NCBI GenBank assembly: GCA_947034885.2 | Contig: OX344749.2 | Location: forward strand, 34,405,182 to 34,469,181 | Source: Thuidium tamariscinum | Lineage: Eukaryota > Streptophyta > Bryopsida > Hypnales > Thuidiaceae | Reading direction: 5' to 3' | Length of the DNA: 64,000 nt | Shown: positions 33,359 through 45,058 of the stretch, piece by piece | How positions within the stretch are numbered: position 1 is the stretch's first letter | Layout: every line of letters begins with the position of its first letter | Translations under genes and position numbers: made by a program | Notes under the pieces: generated by a model | The model's input: the letters and a program-made list of their open reading frames with translations, nothing else | Told to the model about the DNA's origin: nothing | The model's database searches: none

Positions 33359-34420
33359 CACTAGAAGAAAAACGTATTTGCTGCAACCGACTACAATGCA
33401 ACTACATGTCCTATGCAACTATTATGCAACTACAACCCTCTATATTTGCACCAAATTGACATTTACATTGTTGTAGTTGCAAAGTAATCGCAAAATAGTT
33501 GCAAAATGAAGTTTAGAGTTTATAGGAATGGAAAAAAAAAAGAATCATAAGGTATTCTACATCCAATGTTTATTACAGTTGTTGACTAGTATGTGTGCAA
33601 CTATGCAACTACTGTACAACTACTATGCATTTGTATGACTTTTTTGTGATTGTGCATCTACTATGCAACTATGCAATTACCGTGCAACTACAATGCAACT
33701 ATGCCAATAGTTATCAACTACTATGCAACTAGCATTCAACTAGTTTTCAATTATCCTACAATTAGTTTTCAACTATCATGCAACTAGAATTCAACTAGTA
33801 AACAACTACGTTACAACTAAGAAATAATTTGTATACAACTAGGAAACAACTAGGATTAAGTCTCATATCAATTATCCCATATCAATTGTTAAGAGTACCA
33901 TTAGATTAAATATATAAGAATCATAAGTTATAGCATTCTTGTATAATGAATTCTAATGATGAAAATCTATAATATTTCTATATTTTGTAGATTTTTACAA
34001 GTTGTAGATTTTTACAATTTGTGGATTTCTATAGTTTATAGAAATCTACCAATTATAAAAATCTACAAATAATCTAGCTATAAGCTTGCTGCAAACCAGT
34101 TGTAAAAAAATTGCAAGCTAGTTGTAAGTCAGTTACAAGCCAATTGCAAACTAGTTGTAAAGCAATTGCAAACCAATTGCAAACAAGTCACGACAATCAA
34201 GTTCCACATCAGCAACCATGTTGGAAGAGTTCATCAATGAAGTTCTACAGAGGCTATCGGATGAGAAATAATTTTGTCATATTTTGCAACTAGTTTGCAA
34301 CTATTGCAACTTGTTCACTGCAACTATAGTTTCTAAATTGTCACCTAGTTGCAAACGCCCGATGCAACTACAAAACTAGTTGCAAACTGTAGTTGCAAAA
34401 CCCCTTGTTTTCTTCTAGTG
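33359..34420. mobile_element. Non-autonomous CACTA element with AAC target duplication
   Basis: Ends CACTAGAAGAAAA and TTTTCTTCTAGTG are perfect inverted repeats close to the plant CACTA terminus, flanked by AAC on both sides (33356-33358, 34421-34423), the 3-bp duplication expected for the superfamily. The 1,062-bp interior has no transposase; it carries dozens of imperfect copies of TGCAACTA / TAGTTGCA in both orientations toward the two ends, like the subterminal transposase-binding repeats of CACTA elements. Confidence 0.85.
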
Positions 34421-37400
34421 AACACATTAGATGAAATTTGAGGGCATTAGGAGACTACGGGTTCCCAGACTGTGGGAACGTAGTTTCTGCCCTATAAACT
34501 CGAATCCTACGTGGTCGCGACCCTGCCACATAATTTTTTTTTATTCAATTTCTTTTGGGACTTATTTTCATATTTCCAGATCCAAAATTATTTATTTATT
34601 TATTTTTGATTAAAGCCGGCCTGATAGCAGCCAACGGCATTGGGAGCCGTTTTGGAAACAGACCCAAAACAACCCTGTAATGCCCTTAGATTTCTTCTAA
34701 TGATCCTTTGTGTAGGCATAGAATTTTCATATTGAGTCACATTAGTTCTTGAAAATTTTCTAAATTTTATTCATGATTGAGTCCAGCAAACAAATGTTCC
34801 AAATTTACCAAATATAGTCTTATATATTCATGCAAAAATCTCTTATATCCAAAGTTGTACGCCACTATGGGCCACAACCTCTTTTAAGTGTTAACACTTG
34901 GGAATCATTGGCATGAAAAAAAATCTAGCTGAGCTCTTCCATCTCTGTTACCGGTAAGTTAACCCCCAAAGGTTTTTGACTATGTTTTCACCAAAACTGC
35001 TCGAAAACTATCTTTTCTAGGAAAACTACCAAATTTTAGAGAATTTTTTTTTTTGAATAATGTAATCATAGGATATTTTAGTACAGTGCACAAGTTCAAA
35101 AAGTTGTAGAAAAAATTTCACAAAGTTTCACCATGTATATTGCAAGATTTAGTGTTTGAAGTTGCAAAAGTCCTTTTTTTAGCAATGCGAAAATCTAGGC
35201 AATTGCAATTCAAAAGGCCACATTTGTATGAAATATTTTTCAAAATGGTTGTTATTCTTTGGATTCATTCTTCAATTCAAGTTGTCTACATGCTTGAAAA
35301 TTTTCAAATCATTTGAAATTGTACAACATGTACAAAAAAAATAGTAAGTAGGAAAAAATAGAAAATGATTCAAAATACTAAATTGTTAACAATTTATTTA
35401 TTGAATTGAAAAATGCCAATCTCAATGGTTCAAATGTTGTAATAAACAATCTACATCCAATTTTTTTTTTTAATTTTATAAATATTGAAAGTTGAGTAAA
35501 ATAAAGGACTTCAAAGTTTTTTTAGAGTAGAGAATTCATAACTACTCGAAAACTAAAATTCTTCATAAATTTTGACTCATTAATCTAAATGGAATGATTC
35601 AAAGCTTTCCACATATATACAAATCTATAAAATCAATTTCAAATTTTTATTTCCAAAAAAAATGATTTTATCTTATCCGCCCGAATTGCCCAAATTGAAG
35701 AATAAACACCATATCATGCAATAAATTTTCAACCATGTAGTCAAAAGTCACAAAAATTGTTGGGCTTTGATGATACTCCTCGTCCACACCTTCTATTAAA
35801 TTTTGGCTTTAAAACATGCAAATCTCTACTCATACATACTTACCCAAAATCACTATGTTGCCAAAAAAGGCCTTTGGTCCTTTACGAATTAAGATAGTTG
35901 TTTGCCAACTTCATAAGAAACTACCTCCCTTGTAAGCAACATTTCTTCTTCGAGAAATTCCATTCAAGTAAGGTAGGTGGCTCTAAAAGCAACACTTTAA
36001 GGGCTATTGAGCCTTTTTGTTGGTTTTTAGATGCCCCAAATTTTTATCACCTATTTTTCACTTGAAGATGAATTGATGTGGAACCTAATCCAAGTGGTTA
36101 CATATTTTTTGGAGCATTTATGAATTACTTATGAATTTTCAAAGAATTATGTAGTATGTATCTATTTGTGACTTGACATGCAAAAACCATAGATAGGTCA
36201 TTTGAAAAAAGATATGGCATTATCAAAAACAAGAATTTTGGCATGCATAAAATAATTGGGAAGGTTCCTAAATGTGACCCTTACTAAAACTTAAATGAAA
36301 GATTTAGTGAATTAATAATTTCAGATTTTTTTAGCATACTTAAGAAAGTAGTTAGGTCATCAATTCTTATTCTGAAAAAATTTAATGAACACCTATCTAC
36401 TTAGATAGAAATGGACCCACCGTAGCTCTTAAATCAACCATTGAAGAAGTATAAACCATCCATGGAAGAACTATAACCCTAAATGTATTTGACTATGTTT
36501 TGCCAAAAACGCTCCAAAATTGCCACTTTTAGTACAAGACCCAAATCTTTAAAAAAACAAACATTTTAAGATAGATGTAACTATAGGATCTTATGGTAAG
36601 CTAGTTTGAGAATATGTGGAAAAAATTTCAAAAATTTCCACCATGTAGATTGCAAGATAATAGTGTTTGAATTATCAAAAATCCATTTTTTTGTCCCTCC
36701 AAAGTCCGGGTAGCTACACTTCAGTAGCTCACTTTTGTATAAAAAAAAGTCCAAAATGGTTGTTACTCCTTTGAATTCATTCTTCTAGTGAAATTGGCTA
36801 CATGTCTAAAAAATTTCAAATCATTTGGAGTTGTACAACATATAGAAAAAAATTAGTAAGTAAAAAGAGGTAGAAAATGATTCAAAATACTAAAACATTA
36901 ATAATTAATTTGTGAAATTGAAAATTTCCAATCCCAATGGTTGTAATTCTGTAATAAACAATCTTCACCTAATGTTTTTATTATTTTTCAGAAATATCAA
37001 AAATTGAGTAAAATAATGGACTTCAAAGTTTATTTTGGAGTAGAGATTCCATAACTTCCCACAAACTACCCTCAAACTAAAACTCCCATGACTTTCATCT
37101 CATAAATTAAAATGGAATGATTCAAAGCTTTCCAAATAGATTAAAATCTAAAGAACCAATTTCAAATTTCAAATTTTAAAAGAAGTGATTTTTTAAGAAG
37201 TTTTTTCAGTTGCCTAGTCTGCCCACCAAGTAAGAAAAATCACATATCATGCAATAACTTTTTATCCATGTTGTCAAAAGTTATGGAAACTATTGGGCCT
37301 TAAAACTACTCCTTGGACATACATTGTGTAAAAATTTCAAAGAAAATAAAACAAAACTCTATTTATAGTGAGCTGCCCAAAATTGCTATGTTGCCAAAAA

Positions 37401-38175
37401 TGCAGTTTGAGCATTTAGGGGATAAACCAAACCTTATTATGTTTTGACATAATCATTAGTTCATTCTCCAACAATTACAAATCCATTTCAAAGTCTCCTA
37501 GAAGACGGTTAGAAGAAGAGGGTCGATTTAAGAGCACACTACCATTGACAAGGTAGGCACCCCCATAATCGCCACTTCTTCCTATTGTGCCTAGTTATCA
37601 TAATTACAATGGTCAAATTTTCATATTTTCTTGTTAGAAAATGAAAAGAGGTCCTTATGCACCCAAGAATGCCACATTTGGATATTTTATACAAAAGATA
37701 TGAAAGTCTTTTGGTGGACATTCAAAACCCATTTTTTCAACGTAGATAAAGTGGGTACATCCAAAAGCGCCACTAATTGGTATTGTGCCTAATTACTATT
37801 ATAGAGTTTTTCAAATGTTTATATATTTTTGTTAGAAAGTGGAATCACATTCCAATGCACCAAAGAATGCAATATTTAGATATACTATGCAAAAGTTAAT
37901 AACCCCTAAAACCCTAAACTACGTATTTTGGCAACATAGTGATTTTGGGCAGCTCATTACAAATGGAGTTTGTTTTCTTTCTTTGAAATTTTTACAAAAC
38001 ATTTTTTTAAGGTGTAGCTTCAAGGCCCAACAATTTTCATGACTTTTGATTACATGGTTAAAGAGTTATGGCATGATATGTTGTTTTCATTACTAAACGG
38101 GCAACCTAGGTAGCTAAAAAACTTCTTTAAAAATTATTTTTTTCAAAAATAAAAATTTGACATTGGTTGCACTTG
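34421..38175. repeat. Intergenic repeat block, copies 2, 3 and inverted fragment of the 1-kb family
   Basis: 34960-35890 and 36465-37430 are direct copies of 5545-6625 (shared TATTGCAAGAT, GAATTGAAAAATGCCAATC-like and ATGTTGCCAAAAA blocks). 37899-38165 is an inverted fragment of the 3' third (ATAACCCCTAAA..., GGCAACATAGTGATTTTGGGCAG). Between 37540 and 37880 two short related units repeat GTGCCTA.TTA and AAAATATGAAAATTTGACCA-like blocks. No coding supported. Confidence 0.6.
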
Positions 38176-39208
38176 AAGAGCGTGGCATTTCTAATAACAT
38201 TTTCTTTATGATTCATAGATAGGTCTCTTAATGGTTACAATGCTAGAATATACTACATGGATGCCTTCATGCTATCATTATGACCATAGAGAGACCTCTA
38301 CATGTTATAAAGAAAGTTCTTGTAAGATGAAGTTAAGAAATTATTCAAATAGTCTAAGATTACAAAAGCTTTGATACTGATATACACATTGTGATTCAAT
38401 AGGTGGTTGAGAAAATTACAGCAAGTGGTGATGAGGTTTGCTATGCCACAACTCTCAAAGAAGGTGGCATCACTAACAGTTGGGAATAGCAACTTCGAAA
38501 AACAAATCATCTCGTTTAGCTCAATTCGAATAACAACAGCCTGCACTGTATAACAGACACTGTAAACAACAAGTGATGACAAAGTATGCAAGAATAACGA
38601 GTGCAACATACGCATGACACTTTGAATTGTAAAGCAAATTGATAAACAAAGGCGATTGAGAAAATAGACCTTACTGTTGTTGCCCATCCCCAAGCCGTTC
38701 ACAAATTCTCAAAAACGCAAGATTTCTCATTTAAGGAGTTGAAAGAGTGATGTATAAATAGGATAAATAAGAAACTTTTAACATTTTTTTGATTTCTGGA
38801 CATCAATTAAAACAAGAAAGATGACAATTAAATAGGATGATCATGAGGAGACTTCCTCATTTTCTTAAACCATTTTGAAAAGCTCATGAACTAACTATTT
38901 TAAATAATAACACAAACACCTTGCAAGTAGCTTTTCATAGGGAGGTTTCCCCATGGGTTGTCTCATGCTCATATTGCATAACAAAAAATCTTCGAATAGT
39001 TCAATTTCTTGAAAACCTAAATATTTGGAAATTTTTTCATAAACCTCATAATTGTGCTAAGGAAGGGAGTTCATTTATGAGGACGAAACACTTCAGCATT
39101 CAGTGGGACTTGATGACTACCTGCGGCAATTGCCACCACGTTTTTCAATGTACCACAGAGTTCAACTCCTTCAACATCATGTACCTGCAAAAGCAAGACA
39201 ATATGCGC

Positions 39209-40809
39209 CACAGTCCGGGGAGTTCTGTGAGCCAAACGGTAGATTTCCGTTAGAATTTCATCCTTCCCGGGTTTTTCAAAAATTGGCCGGAAGTGTGCCG
39301 GGAGGTTGTAGAATTTGCCGGCCAATTACCTAGAATATTTTTTTTCTCCCGGTTGCATTGCCGCCATTGTCCTATTCCAACCGGAAATTTTCCTTCAAAG
39401 TGAAAATCTATCCAGTTGTAATTTTTTTGGGTTTTATTCTTCATTCTTGAAGTGGCTTTGTTTAGCTTCAAAACTGTTTTTAAGTATTATCCTTGGCAGG
39501 ATTTGAACCTAGCATTGCCCCTACCAACTTAGGGCCAAGGATTCAGCCTTCCAAAAATGCACAAATCCAAAAGAGGGGTCATGCATATTTAGGAGGCTGC
39601 TTAGTACGACATGTCCACAACATTCACATTTACAAGAATCAAACAACATGAGACAAAAAAAATGGGGAGATTAGTGAGAACAAGCCAACATTTGCAAGAA
39701 TCAAAACACCTTAAGACAAAAAAAAATGGGGTGAGTACCATACCAACCAACATACATACACAATTCAACCTATAGCTTGAAATGCTGAATTGCTTATTAT
39801 TGAATGACCATGCGAGATTGCGAGGTTGTAACTTGTGAGTTCTCTGAAGTCTGAAACCCTAAGGTAGAAGGCTCTTAAATGGAGCGGGTTCTAAAATGGT
39901 GTCCTATCTAAAATGTATAGTACTTGTACATGTTTCTTTTTCATAGCCTTCAGCAGTGTACTGACAGTGTACATTTTAGCTATGGCACCATTTTAGAACC
40001 CTATGTCCTTTCGACTTCAAAATTTGATAACTAATTCAAAAAAGCTCAGAAAAATATGAAATGACTTGGGTTAAATGTCAATTCTACTTGTCTTTCAAGG
40101 AAAATTTATTGAAAAATATTTCTAGAAGTTTTACCTCCCTGAAATTCTATTTCAGCCCTTAGATGGTCCATTATAGGACCTCTTATCTTACAAGCTGCGC
40201 CTCCCTAACCCCATCAGTGATCAATCATTCAGTCATTTAGCTAGAATGTGGGATACTGGGATTAGCCCTGTTTCCATCAACGCCTCAACGGTAATCCTTG
40301 TTCCTAAATCATGAGCCAGTTATTGACTACTGAGTACTGACTTGTTGAAACTTGGAAGCTTGGGTCCTGGACTGCTTGGAGGCTGGGATAACTAGGTGTC
40401 TGGGTGTCTTAATAAATTTCTTACAGACTTACACTCTTAATTAGTGAAGTAGTGAAGTACTAATTATTGAAGTTATGTTCTGTAAATTCTTAAGATAGGA
40501 TACTATGTGTCTATGTAGTATGTAACTATGTACCTTAGGAGTTAGGATCCTAAACCCTATAGAAAAAATTTCCTACAAAGTGTAATCCTAGCCGGCTAAA
40601 AACTGGAACCATGTATTTTAAATCAGCAATTTTCCGAAATGTCCCTAGAATAAATGGTAAAAAGCTGACATTTTTTTTTACTACCCGGTTCATTTCCGAA
40701 ATCTTTTTTTTTCATCCGGAACCTCTGCCGAAACTTTTCTATCTCAACCAAAAATTCTCAAAATCAACCGGCTACAATGCTACTAAATGCCGGTACTCCC
40801 CGTTCATTG
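39209..40809. mobile_element. hAT-like non-autonomous element, 8-bp target duplication
   Basis: ATATGCGC flanks both sides (39201-39208 and 40810-40817); the intact GPDH intron at about 59950-59965 has this octamer once, which serves as the empty site. Ends CACAGTCCGGGGAGTTC and CAATGAACGGGGAGTAC (reverse complement of the right end) are imperfect inverted repeats of the CA.TG type typical of hAT elements. Both subterminal 250 bp are dense in CCGG/CCGGAA motifs. The 1.6-kb interior shows no transposase and carries another MITE (39862-40188). Confidence 0.85.
39862..40188. mobile_element. MITE of the AGGTAG family nested in the hAT-like element
   Basis: TA|AGGTAGAAGGCTC at 39860 and AGGACCTCTTATCT|TA at 40190 mark the ends. 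The interior matches the 7003-7337 element closely (TTCTAAAATGGTGTCCTA, GTACATGTTTCTTTTTCATAG, CACCATTTTAGA, CTTCAAAATTTGATAACTAA). Confidence 0.7.
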
Positions 40810-42039
40810 ATATGCGCTCCGTCATGTCAACTCATCAACAAGCATCTCTTTCAGCAATGTGATCCAATTGAGTATAAAATTTGGCAGCAGCCTTACCAAG
40901 GCCACTCACAAACCAGGGACAAGCACACTGCAGACTCCATCAAGATGACGGCTGTAGATTGTCCCCAGATTCAGTGATTGGTAACTTACAGCTGCAACGT
41001 GGAAATATGGAGTGCCAAAAGCTTGAACCCAACATCTTGCTGTTCTCGTGTCTGATCGGAAACCAACAGTTGCTTCACTGAACTTGGTACCTCGTTTGAA
41101 AATCCAGACACTGGAAGCCGGTGCTAATGCTCTAAAGACTGAAGAAAAGGAACTGATAAGTGATTCTAACAAGAGCCACACTTGCCTTCACAAGCAGAGC
41201 ACATTCACAACAGGAATATGGGTTCCTTTTCTTAGCTCAAAGGGATCTCAGACAGAATGTGATGGCAAACATTGAAGACAACGGACCGCATCCCCTAAAA
41301 GTCAAAGGAACAAGAGCCCAACCCTAATTCCAAGCAGGCATTGCAGTACTTCGATTAACATTTCGTCGCTAAGACAACAGTACCCATACTGTCCCACTCT
41401 TAGAGCCCAGAATGAATTTTACCACAAGAGCCATACCTGCTGCACCTACAACAGACTGGGGCACCCTGAATCTTCTTCTCACAGATCGGAGCTCACACTC
41501 AATTTCATGTCCAGCGACACCACTGCGCTTGAGGTACTGCGCCAAAATGGAACCAGAAGGCAGCCTCATGATGAATGGATCCGCGACAACAGTGAACAGT
41601 GAGAGAGAGAGGCACCGAACATTAAGTGGAAGTTCGTCCTGCTGAGCCAGATTGGCGAAGGGAAGGAAAATGCAGCAGTCAGTCGGCTCCAAATCCTCTA
41701 CATGAGCATTTTTATCGAGGAGACGATGAATGTGTCGGAAAGGGAGTTTAAGCTGCCGTGTGAAAAGGATTTACGAGTTTTAGGGTTTCCAGTTTCCGTT
41801 CAAAGTGTGCTTTAGTTGAGGGACAGCTTGACGTTACTTAGAAGGAAGCATGTACGTTTCAGGAGTGTATTCGATTGAGCTCATGTGGTGGGGTGTGGGT
41901 GGCACGTCAATGGTGGTTTGCCATGCTGCGATGATGATTTTGTCATGTGGGAAGATTGGGAGTCTTCGATAATATTTTCAGCTCGAAGTGTCAGCAACCG
42001 TGAGCATGCTTTTTCGGCGATTCAAGAGTGGACATGGAA

Positions 42040-42162
42040 GTGTCAGACTATTTGGCTGAGGAGCTTCTGAAAAGAAATTCTGGTTATTTTTTCTCGAATG
42101 GACTAGCTGCACTACAAAAAGAACAGATCCTTTCGCAGTACAGAGTTTGCTTGTTAAACTGA
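42040..42162 (+). CDS. Conserved terminal reading frame, copy B (partial)
   Basis: 40 codons plus stop, open and almost identical in protein to the 62762-62884 module (VSDYLAEELLKRNSG, FFSNGLAALQKEQILSQY). The sequence to its left differs from copy C, so the exon boundary or duplication breakpoint lies at about 42035. Convergent with NmrA copy B, 202 bp from its stop. Product unknown; likely the last exon of a lost or unrecognised gene. Confidence 0.4.
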   Translation: MSDYLAEELLKRNSGYFFSNGLAALQKEQILSQYRVCLLN

Positions 42163-42364
42163 AGAATGCTTCATTCCATGTCAGCCACACAAGGATATCT
42201 CGCATGGGGTACACGTATCTACCGTGATGTAACAAGGCTATTATAGTCTTTATTGATAAGGTCTAGTTTGAACAAGATCGGCTATGTCTGATGTGTTATG
42301 AAAATGATCCACACTTTGATATGAACATCTGACTTGACATCAACGTTGCACAGCACCGATCGAT

Positions 42365-44259
42365 CTACGAGAAAGCGTCCTTATGCTGGGCGAGAAATTC
42401 ATCGAGCGTGATGCCTTTGCGGCCCAACACATTCTCCAAGTCCGGCGCAACGTGGCTGAAAGTACTATTGCGCTTGAGGGCATTGAGCTCCACCAGCAGA
42501 TCAGCTGTTGCATCTTTTTCCGCTTCAGTGCCCGGGTAAAAACTCTTGATCGTCTGCTTGTGCTCTTCCGGCGTCAGGTTCACAAACGTCACCTTCTTCC
42601 CAATTGCTTTGCTGATCTTCTCCGCCAGCAATGACTCTGTGATCACCTCCTCATCCAGATTGTATACCTAGAAAAGTAAAGCGTGATTTCACACAAAGTT
42701 ATTGCCCGTCACACATCAAAACACCTCATGATTCTAAAAACACGAAAAGAATTGGTGAAAATTCACCACTACTACCTTGTTGGTATGCTTCTCTGGATGA
42801 GCCAACGCCGCCGCAGCCACTGCACCGATGTCCGGCACCGACACGCTCGTCCAGAGGCCATCTCCGGCGCTGCTCTTGAATTCGCCTGTGTGCTTGATGG
42901 ACGGGGCCAAGAACGCGGTTGCGTTCTCGTGGAACCAGGTGGCTCTCAGAGCAGTGTAGGAGATTCCGGATTCTCTCAGCGCTTTCTCATTGTCACGGTG
43001 GCTCAAGAGCTTAAGGTATGGAACCATTTATATAGTTTGAAGAGTGGCCCATTTGCAATGCAAGCAACAACCGAACACATGACTGGTAAGAAATGAGAAA
43101 TACCTTCGGAGGCATTCCGAAACTGGTGTACGTGTATCTAAAACGAGGTCTCAAAACTTTGGTCGTTACTAAGGCTTCTATAGATACACATTCAACAACC
43201 ATTCATTTACTGTAACAGAGTTCCAATTTAGAATAATCCGCATGATTTGTGAAATCCAGTCATAAGTTTTAAATACAATTACAAAACAATGGTGAAATAT
43301 TATATTTTGATCAACGATACTTCCATTGCAGATCCAATGAATGCAAGCGTTGTACAGGCTCGCAACCGGAACTCTAACTTCACTAATACACAACTTCTTC
43401 ATTCGGTATCCAAAAAACAGAGCTTCTAGTGCGTTGGAATCCCTTAGAATACACATCTCCATGCTAATGATGTAAACCACTGAAGAGGATGGACACTATA
43501 CCTTACTCGTACTGGGCAAGTCAGGAATCGCCGCAGTTATGGCAGACAGGTAGACGATGTGCTTGACGTTGCTGTGTTTGGCTGCTTGCAAGTAGGTCTG
43601 GAACAAGGACTTTTGGCCCTGGACCCCAATGTTTGGAATGACAATGAAAGCTCTGTCCACGCCGGCGAAAGCCGAGGTGGCGGATTCCAGGGTGTCGTTA
43701 AGAAGCACAGGCTCGCCTCCTTGAAATGTGAGCAAAAAGGGTGAAATCACACAGCATCACATGTCAAAAACAGTTCAATGAAAGGCAAAAATGGACTAGA
43801 GCATTAATTACATGACATAATTGCCAAGTCTCACTAATTATTCGCAGACGTTCCAATCTGCACTGTTAACGGATCTAATGGTTAGAAAATCCATAATCCT
43901 TAAAACGGTTATGGACTAAAACTCTCGTCTGACTACCCAATGCGGCAGTGACAAGGTGGCCTCGAAAACTGAATTGACCACTTGGGTTTGAAGTTGGAAC
44001 CCAATGCATCGAAGACCAGCATTATTCAAAACGAACACAACACATGTCACCTGAACCCGAAGGGAGCTGCCCAAAACCCAGGCTGAGGCACTCGTCAAAA
44101 CTCACCCCTGGATGTGAGAGACGAAGGTAATTTGCTGGGAGAGCGTGTTCCTAATCGCACCGTGTACTCCCTTTTATCTGCCTGCAACAGCAGCTTGGCC
44201 GTCTCGCTGCCAGTCTGGCTGGTCGCGGTAGTCACGAGAATGACAGGCTTCGAAGACAT
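42365..44259 (-). CDS. NmrA-like NAD(P)-binding protein, copy B
   Basis: Same four-exon plan as copy A with identical exon lengths: 44259-44106, 43719-43502, 43009-42776, 42667-42365, 302 aa, no breaks. N-terminal loop reads VTTATSQTGSETAK. Exon 4 (VYNLDEEVITESLLAEKISK, TPEEHKQTIKSFYPG) is closer to copy C than to A. Differences from A are mostly single-residue and all splice sites are retained, consistent with selection after duplication. Its upstream region differs from A by a 477-bp insertion holding two hairpins (44384-44860) and a Mutator-like element further out. Confidence 0.87.
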
Positions 44260-44383
44260 GATTCTAGGATTCCAGAGTCCAAACCTCAGAAGGAGTAATG
44301 ATCTTCGAGCTCGTTACAGTGTATGAAGGATAATTCGGAGAGAATTTCACATTATCACTACAATGCGAAGAGAGCTGGTTTTT

Positions 44384-44860
44384 ATGGAAGTGTTCAACAG
44401 AGGGAGCGCGAGATAAAAGTTCCTTCGAGAAAGCTAGCAGCAAGTGCCGTTTCTTCACCTACGGAGGAAAGGAAACGGCACTCGTAATTCTCCGGCGCGA
44501 GATAAAAGTTCGTTCGAGAAAGCTCGGAGCAAGTGCCGTTTCTTCAGTGGAGGAAAAGAAACGGCACTCGTAATTCTCCGGGAATTTCAGCTCCATCATC
44601 CGCTCACGGTCCTCCACCGCACACCACATGCCACGGATTTTTCATTCAAATGGCGGTTTTCACACTCCATTTTTCCATTCATTTTATAGATTTCAGAACC
44701 TCAGGACCTTGAAATCCTGGAGCGGTTTACATTTTACACCACATGGTCTGAACCTGAAAATACCAAGTTTGTGGCATACTGCCATTTCATCGAAATATCC
44801 GTTGTGGACTTTCTCTCGCAAAACGGAGTGCTTCGGAAGGGCCGTGCTAACTCCTACTGA
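44384..44860. repeat. 477-bp insertion upstream of NmrA copy B
   Basis: Flanked by a 19-bp direct repeat GCGAAGAGAGCTGGTTTTT (44365-44383 and 44861-44879) that is single in copy A (about 30438-30456). It contains two tandem units (44406-44494, 44495-44580), each with an 11-bp perfect hairpin AGTGCCGTTTC/GAAACGGCACT. It begins about 125 bp upstream of the copy B start codon, so it could alter its promoter. Confidence 0.7.
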
Positions 44861-45058
44861 GCGAAGAGAGCTGGTTTTTGAGGCGATTGAATCCGTCACG
44901 GCTTGCAGGAGAGTCGCCAGTTGTTGGGGCCTCCAATTGCGGATGAAGCCTCTTTGACAATGAGCGAATGTTTCCATTATCAAAAGCTCTGGTGGGTCAC
45001 CTTTTGCGTCAGATACATCCGACTTGAATGCACCGCAAGATGCTCCGCACAGTGAAAC

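Larger units (their letters stand above)
38176..41700 (-). pseudogene. GPDH pseudogene, inverted and internally deleted
   Basis: Reverse-complement copy of the intact locus from about 60975 back to 56460. Recognisable parts, in gene order: 5' region (41692-41369), the [11 protein letters not shown] exon (41080-40975), [19 protein letters not shown] exon (39195-39130), GLGMGNNSK exon (38700), [19 protein letters not shown] exon (38545-38430). The NAD-binding exon and the next four are gone: near 41080 the sequence jumps from the counterpart of 57073 straight to that of 59695 at a short shared AGTTCAGT-like stretch. The last three exons are missing too. A hAT-like element splits one intron. Without the nucleotide-binding site it cannot encode a working enzyme. 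Confidence 0.88.

Noticed and set aside
33380-34400. CRISPR-like array from regularly repeated TGCAACTA
   Set aside because: Repeats are short, irregular, in both orientations and inside CACTA ends in a eukaryotic genome.
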